DNA of 11,618 nt from S139-23 sp047639315 (GTDB taxonomy: Bacteria > Planctomycetota > GCA-002687715 > DRQF01), in assembly GCA_047639315.1 (NCBI GenBank), contig JBLINQ010000158.1:1-11618 (forward strand), read 5' to 3'. The notes below the pieces were generated by a model. The model made no database searches and was not told the origin of the DNA. It saw nothing but the letters and a program-made list of their open reading frames with translations. The translations under genes and the position numbers were made by a program. The number at the start of each line of letters is the position of its first letter. Position 1 is the stretch's first letter. This document shows, one piece after another, positions 8,123-11,618 of this stretch.

Positions 8123-8129
8123 GTCAAAA

Positions 8130-8158
8130 AGAATGGGCCCCTTTGCGGGGCCCATTCT
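8130..8158. terminator. Bidirectional intrinsic terminator between convergent genes
   Basis: A perfect 12-bp stem (AGAATGGGCCCC / GGGGCCCATTCT) closes a 5-nt loop TTTGC at 8142-8146. On the plus strand it is followed by the T-rich GCGTTTCTTATTT. On the minus strand, A5 at 8126-8130 gives a run of T directly after the stem. It sits 7 bp after the lipoprotein stop and 27 bp after the acyltransferase stop on the other strand, so it can end both transcripts. Confidence 0.93.
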
Positions 8159-8185
8159 GCGTTTCTTATTTGATTCGATTGCCGG

Positions 8186-8914
8186 CTAAGACTTGCGCGG
8201 ATCGGCGACGTCATTCTCTGACGACCAATGCGCCTCGATGAGAATTTGAGCTTCAGCTAAAACTTCTCGCGCGCTTCGCCCTTCGGTCGAGAGCGGCGGC
8301 AGCATCTTGACGACAACAGGTCTGCGCCTGAGAAATGGGATGAAGGGCTTCGGCTTGCGACCGTAGCAAGGAATGATTGGCACGATCCTCACGTTGACGC
8401 CTTCTTTTTCAATCAGTTCAAGTGCTTCTTCGACTTCGTGAACACTTCGCAGCCGATTGACCTTTGAGCGATCCCGAGTTCCTTCCGGGAAAAAACACAT
8501 GGCCTGGCCTTCGCGAATGACCTGGCGACGGACTTCCGCTGCTTCCTCATTCACGTCACGCATTAATTGCCGGAGTTCTTCTTTGGATTGCCCCGAGGTG
8601 TGTCGCAGACGCATGAGGTCTTTCGAACGCATAACCGGGAAACCGCCACACCATTTCAGAAAGACGATGACCTTGCCGAGAACCGCATAACCATGAAAGC
8701 TCCCCATTTCGAAATGGGGGAAATTGCCGACCAGCTTTCTGACGGCTCGCGAGATCACTGGGATATCCCAGTTGCTCACATGCTTTCCTATCACGAGAAT
8801 CGGGCCGCGCTCGATGGGTTCGCCTTCAACCTTCAGGCTGAAGCAGCATGTAGCGCCGACATAACCGCTCAGGTAGTAGGCCGCCAGGTAGACGGGACGA
8901 ATCATATGAGTCAA
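8186..8914 (-). CDS. PlsC-type 1-acyl-glycerol-phosphate acyltransferase-like protein
   Basis: This is a membrane-associated glycerolipid acyltransferase of the PlsC family, which transfers an acyl chain to lysophosphatidate or a related acceptor. With the TTG start at 8914 the protein has 242 residues, the usual length. Motif I is HVSNWD (45-50, the catalytic H-x4-D), motif II is GGFPVMR (90-96), motif III is FFPEGTR (141-147), and a motif IV-like IVPIIPCYG follows. A short hydrophobic N-terminus (about 8-27) precedes motif I. I chose TTG 8914 because GGAG at 8925-8922 lies 7 nt before it. ATG 8905, three codons later, is the alternative but is then 16 nt from that site. The frame is open to an ATG at 9085, but this would add a basic, non-family leader and overlap the preceding gene by 83 bp. 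It is the last gene of the sigma/anti-sigma cluster, 88 bp after the fusion gene. Acceptor specificity is unknown. Confidence 0.9.
   Translation of the reverse strand: MTHMIRPVYLAAYYLSGYVGATCCFSLKVEGEPIERGPILVIGKHVSNWDIPVISRAVRKLVGNFPHFEMGSFHGYAVLGKVIVFLKWCGGFPVMRSKDLMRLRHTSGQSKEELRQLMRDVNEEAAEVRRQVIREGQAMCFFPEGTRDRSKVNRLRSVHEVEEALELIEKEGVNVRIVPIIPCYGRKPKPFIPFLRRRPVVVKMLPPLSTEGRSAREVLAEAQILIEAHWSSENDVADPRKS
8702..8719. repeat. Perfect 18-bp palindrome inside the acyltransferase gene
   Basis: CCCCATTTCGAAATGGGG is its own reverse complement with no spacer. It codes for the P-H-F-E-M-G part of the acyltransferase, between motifs I and II. It may be chance within coding sequence, a restriction/modification target (it contains the TTCGAA core) or a protein-binding dyad; nothing else in the window repeats it. 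Confidence 0.5.
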
Positions 8915-8919
8915 GAGAG

Positions 8920-8925
8920 CTCTCC
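8920..8925 (-). promoter_or_regulatory. Ribosome binding site deciding the acyltransferase start
   Basis: GGAGAG on the minus strand has GGAG 7 nt before TTG 8914. It supports a TTG start over ATG 8905 or the far-upstream ATG at 9085. Confidence 0.5.
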
Positions 8926-9002
8926 AGTTCCACTTCCGGAGCCATACCCTATCGCACTTCTGACGAAGGTAAAGCGAGCTTCCCTTTGGAGAGACAAATA
9001 TC

Positions 9003-11294
9003 CTACTTAAGCATGTCTTCGAGTGGATAGATGAGCCTTGTCTTGGCGGCAACTTGCTGCTCAAAGACCTGGCGAGCCAATTCAAATTGATAAGTTATTT
9101 GAGCAAAAGTCTTGTGGCTCCGTGGATCTGAACGATCCTGGCCTTCGTGCTTCATCATGACGACATGGAAACCTTCACTGCTCAGAATAGGCTCGCTCAC
9201 TTGCCCCTCGGAGAGATTCCTCACGTCAAAGGAGAATTTGCGGCCGTAGATTTCATTCCACCATGGTTTAGGGCCACCAGTATGACCGTTCACCCAAAGG
9301 CTGCCACCATATCTCGGCACCGATGCTTCGACATCCTTAGGCAAGATTTCCTCACCACTCCTCAACTTCGTGACCAATGCCTTGGCCCGACGATGCTCCT
9401 TGAGCGCGCGCTCCGTGGCATAGGGCGTGCCACGAAATGGGTCGGTGATGGGAAAGAAATAGTGGTCAAACCCAAGTCGGCGTCGCTTGGTCACTTTCTC
9501 CTGCATGAAGCGTGCAACTTGAGCTTGAGTTGGCGGTGACGTGTTACGCACCACCAAACTCTCGATGCGCAGTTGATCTTGTAGCTGGACACGAGTCAGA
9601 CCCGCCATTTGCGCGACAGCAATGAGTGGGAAGTTTGCCGAGTCGGGAAGTGCTGGCCAATCCAAGTCACGATTTTCGAGCCAGATGTCTAAGATCGTTT
9701 TTTCGGATAAACGCTTAACAACGCGAGCAAGCTCACTGCGGCGAATGTACTGCTTGAGCCTAGACCAAGTTTCTGCACGGGGCACATTCTTGCTCTGCCC
9801 ACGGTACTCGACGTGAAACGCGATGTTTGTGTCTTCATGATCGCGGCTAATCTTCATCCGCTTAAACAACTGAGTCAAAACTCGTTGGCGAAGCTGATGA
9901 ATTGGTTCGATCGCACTTCTTGCCTTTGACCTCTCACGTTGGGCTCGATCGATAGCCAGTAGCCCGGCAACGTGTTGAATGCGAGCGCGTTGAGCGTCGG
10001 CGGAACGCAAAGGAATGACCTGCATGAGTTCATCGTGATTGACGAAATGTCGGGCATCGGCGAACTCGGTTGCGTTGGGCGTGCAATTCAAATGCTTGAG
10101 TTCGGTGCCGATCACAAACGAAGCTGCAATCATGTCGATCAATTCAAACTCAAAAACCCGCAACGCTTCATGGGCGACATCTTCACGGAGGATCAAGCGT
10201 TGAGCGACTTGAAGCGCAGGTTCTTTAGGACCGGTGATGATGCCATCCAAGGACCACTTCTTTGGTTCAAGAATGCCTGCGCGAGGATTTTCATCCTTAT
10301 TGCTGTCTGCCACGGTCAGGACCGTTTCAGGACTCACAACGCCCAACTGCCCGGCTCGAATTCTCACAGCTCCAGTGGAACTCTGAAAGATCGCGTAGCC
10401 CTTGTTTTGGACCCGTACCAAGAGGATTTGAGACAAAGAGCTTTGGAGGACCGGGCGGCCGGAGCCTTCAATTGGACGAGAAGCTAGGGTGATTTGACCA
10501 TGGCCTTTCAAGCGGCCTCGGTGGCCTTCGCCTGACTCGACCCTGACCGCACCATTGGCCGACGAGAAATCGTACTTGAGAGCACCCTCCAAGACTTTGA
10601 GGCTCAACTGACGACCGTTTGCATCACGAATAATTTGGACACGGCTCATCGAGCGAACGAAGACAATCCCGCCACCCTTCATGAGAATCAGAGCCCCTTC
10701 ACCTTGATCGGTCTTGATATCGTCGCCGGCGAGGACGTTCTGACTAATTTGACCAACCGGAATCGTAGGGATGGCCGCTGCTGCGTTAGTACCGGTATCG
10801 TCGAAGTAAGCCACAGAGGCGACACTATCGATCAAGACCTGATTTTCCAGCCTAGGATTTATGAGTTGGGTGGATCGGTTCATCGATGCGTTGAGCCACA
10901 TGGCGGCAACAAAGACCGCTAAACAAGCGGCTATTGTTGAATAGCGTCGAACACGCCAGGTCCAGAACTGACTCTTACGTTGGCTAATGCGCCCGGTCTG
11001 CGCTGCTTCTTGCAAGGCCGACAGAGCAATATCGCCGCGGAATGTCTTACGGCTTTCTGGAAGTGGACGTTGGAACACACGCCTCAGAACGGCATCTGCA
11101 ACGTCGACCTCTTCGACTGGAAACTCCATGGCTTTCACGAGGAGATTTTCAAAACGTAGATCTTCGCGAGCACGTCCGGCATCAACACCAGGACCAGTGA
11201 GGTATTGTTCAACCAATTCGCGCTCACTGTCGGTCAGGTCGTTGGTGACGTAGCGTTCCAAGAGTTTTTCAATATCGGCGCCTTGATCACTCAT
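9003..11294 (-). CDS. Anti-sigma/FecR-like protein fused to a SurA/PpiC-type peptidyl-prolyl isomerase
   Basis: This 763-residue protein appears to join two functions. Residues 1-75 form a helical, cysteine-free anti-sigma-type domain (IEKLLERYVTNDLTDSERE, where a 'sigma-binding head' is expected). One membrane helix lies at about 119-138 (TIAACLAVFVAAMWLNASM). A FecR-like beta region covers about 180-255 (VGQISQNVLAGDDIKTDQGEGALILMKGGG). Residues 350-600 are helical and look like a SurA N-terminal chaperone domain. Residues 600-720 look like a parvulin rotamase: H611 in FDHYFF, RYGGSLWVNG (661-670), LSEGQVSEPILSSEGFHVV (694-712) with His710. The membrane helix would put the sigma-binding head in the cytoplasm and the FecR and isomerase parts outside. 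The gene overlaps the upstream sigma gene by ATGA and has GGGAG 8 nt before its start, so synthesis is probably coupled. The parvulin assignment is firm by pattern, the SurA-N and anti-sigma assignments less so. Confidence 0.85.
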   Translation of the reverse strand: MSDQGADIEKLLERYVTNDLTDSERELVEQYLTGPGVDAGRAREDLRFENLLVKAMEFPVEEVDVADAVLRRVFQRPLPESRKTFRGDIALSALQEAAQTGRISQRKSQFWTWRVRRYSTIAACLAVFVAAMWLNASMNRSTQLINPRLENQVLIDSVASVAYFDDTGTNAAAAIPTIPVGQISQNVLAGDDIKTDQGEGALILMKGGGIVFVRSMSRVQIIRDANGRQLSLKVLEGALKYDFSSANGAVRVESGEGHRGRLKGHGQITLASRPIEGSGRPVLQSSLSQILLVRVQNKGYAIFQSSTGAVRIRAGQLGVVSPETVLTVADSNKDENPRAGILEPKKWSLDGIITGPKEPALQVAQRLILREDVAHEALRVFEFELIDMIAASFVIGTELKHLNCTPNATEFADARHFVNHDELMQVIPLRSADAQRARIQHVAGLLAIDRAQRERSKARSAIEPIHQLRQRVLTQLFKRMKISRDHEDTNIAFHVEYRGQSKNVPRAETWSRLKQYIRRSELARVVKRLSEKTILDIWLENRDLDWPALPDSANFPLIAVAQMAGLTRVQLQDQLRIESLVVRNTSPPTQAQVARFMQEKVTKRRRLGFDHYFFPITDPFRGTPYATERALKEHRRAKALVTKLRSGEEILPKDVEASVPRYGGSLWVNGHTGGPKPWWNEIYGRKFSFDVRNLSEGQVSEPILSSEGFHVVMMKHEGQDRSDPRSHKTFAQITYQFELARQVFEQQVAAKTRLIYPLEDMLK

Positions 11295-11618
11295 CGAAGG
11301 TTCTCCCGCTCCAAGAGTGGAGCAACGGTTTCTTTGAGTCGCGATTTTGCTCGTCGCATGAGCGCATCAACCGCCATGAATGACAGGCCCAATGTAGTTG
11401 CAATTTCGTCATAGCTGAGCTTTGCAAAATACCGCAGTCTCAAGACTTCTCGATAGCGAACTGGCAACACTTCCAGTCCCTTATGACGGGCTAATTGAAT
11501 CGACTCTTTTTCTTCGTCTACGGCAACCGGAGCAACCGGCTCATCCGATTCTTCAAGCGTGCCATGGGACTTCGCGCGAGCCGCCCAAAATTCTCGGACA
11601 ACGTTGCGACAAATTCCA
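11291..11618 (-). CDS. ECF-type RNA polymerase sigma factor, 5' part outside the window
   Basis: This is the C-terminal 108 residues of a sigma-70 family factor of the extracytoplasmic-function type, which directs RNA polymerase to a small regulon. The frame is open to the window edge. The first residues (GICRNVVREFWAARAK) match the end of region 2, where the W-x-x-x-I-x-x-N-x-x-R pattern contacts the -10 element. An acidic, Pro/Val-rich linker (about 20-40) follows. Region 4 then covers about 50-97: LPVRYREVLRLRYFAKLSY (51-69) and the helix-turn-helix DEIATTLGLSFMAVDALMR (70-88), which reads the -35 element. The protein ends at a TGA that shares four bases (ATGA) with the start of the FecR-PPIase fusion, the usual arrangement for a sigma and its anti-sigma. 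No start codon is within the window, so region 1/2 details cannot be seen. Confidence 0.92.
   Translation of the reverse strand, partial: GICRNVVREFWAARAKSHGTLEESDEPVAPVAVDEEKESIQLARHKGLEVLPVRYREVLRLRYFAKLSYDEIATTLGLSFMAVDALMRRAKSRLKETVAPLLERENLR
11303..11307 (-). promoter_or_regulatory. Ribosome binding site for the FecR-PPIase fusion gene
   Basis: GGGAG on the minus strand lies 8 nt before ATG 11294 and inside the 3' end of the sigma gene. The fusion gene can thus be translated both by re-initiation at the ATGA overlap and by direct binding. Confidence 0.65.

Noticed and set aside
8915..9085. N-terminal extension of the acyltransferase
   Set aside because: It would overlap the preceding gene by 83 bp, has no recognisable family sequence, and a good ribosome site exists before TTG 8914.
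9972..10487. 171-residue plus-strand open frame inside the FecR-PPIase gene
   Set aside because: It is antisense to the FecR and helical regions, with no domain pattern or ribosome site that I can see.

Overview
The window is about 11.6 kb of gene-dense bacterial chromosome at moderate GC. It holds eight coding regions, two of them cut by the window edges. I found no mobile elements, CRISPR arrays, tRNA or rRNA genes. The mix of a parC/parE-type topoisomerase pair, an ECF sigma factor with a FecR-like anti-sigma partner, a class II-type histone deacetylase homologue and an SSP411/YyaL lipoprotein suggests a Gram-negative, diderm lineage such as Planctomycetota or another PVC/FCB-like group. 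That placement is an inference from gene content and is not firm.

Positions 2-3461 (+) carry a type IIA topoisomerase operon. It comprises the C-terminal two thirds of the A subunit (ParC/GyrA type) and, 28 bp later, a complete B subunit (ParE type). Downstream on the same strand are a stand-alone CheY-like receiver protein (3614-4003) and a single-pass membrane protein with a coiled coil and a Spy/LTXXQ-like helical tail (4175-4945). The gaps 3462-3613 and 4004-4174 contain only ribosome binding sites that I can recognise; I see no convincing promoter or terminator in them.

Positions 4964-5815 (-) encode an AcuC/class II histone deacetylase-family amidohydrolase, convergent with the membrane protein. 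It is divergent from a large lipoprotein (5915-8122, +) made of an SSP411-type thioredoxin-like domain with CHWC and an (alpha/alpha)6 barrel-like region. The roughly 100 bp between these two starts contains a small perfect hairpin. A strong bidirectional terminator (8130-8158) separates the lipoprotein gene from the minus-strand genes that follow.

Positions 8186-11618 (-) read, in transcription order, as ECF sigma factor (5' part outside the window), then a 763-residue fusion of an anti-sigma/FecR-like protein with a SurA/PpiC-type peptidyl-prolyl isomerase, then a PlsC-type acyltransferase. Sigma stop and fusion start overlap by ATGA, implying translational coupling. The sigma/anti-sigma-FecR-SurA pair is the most unusual item here: it physically links a periplasmic folding factor to a transmembrane sigma regulator, and may be an envelope-stress sensing module.
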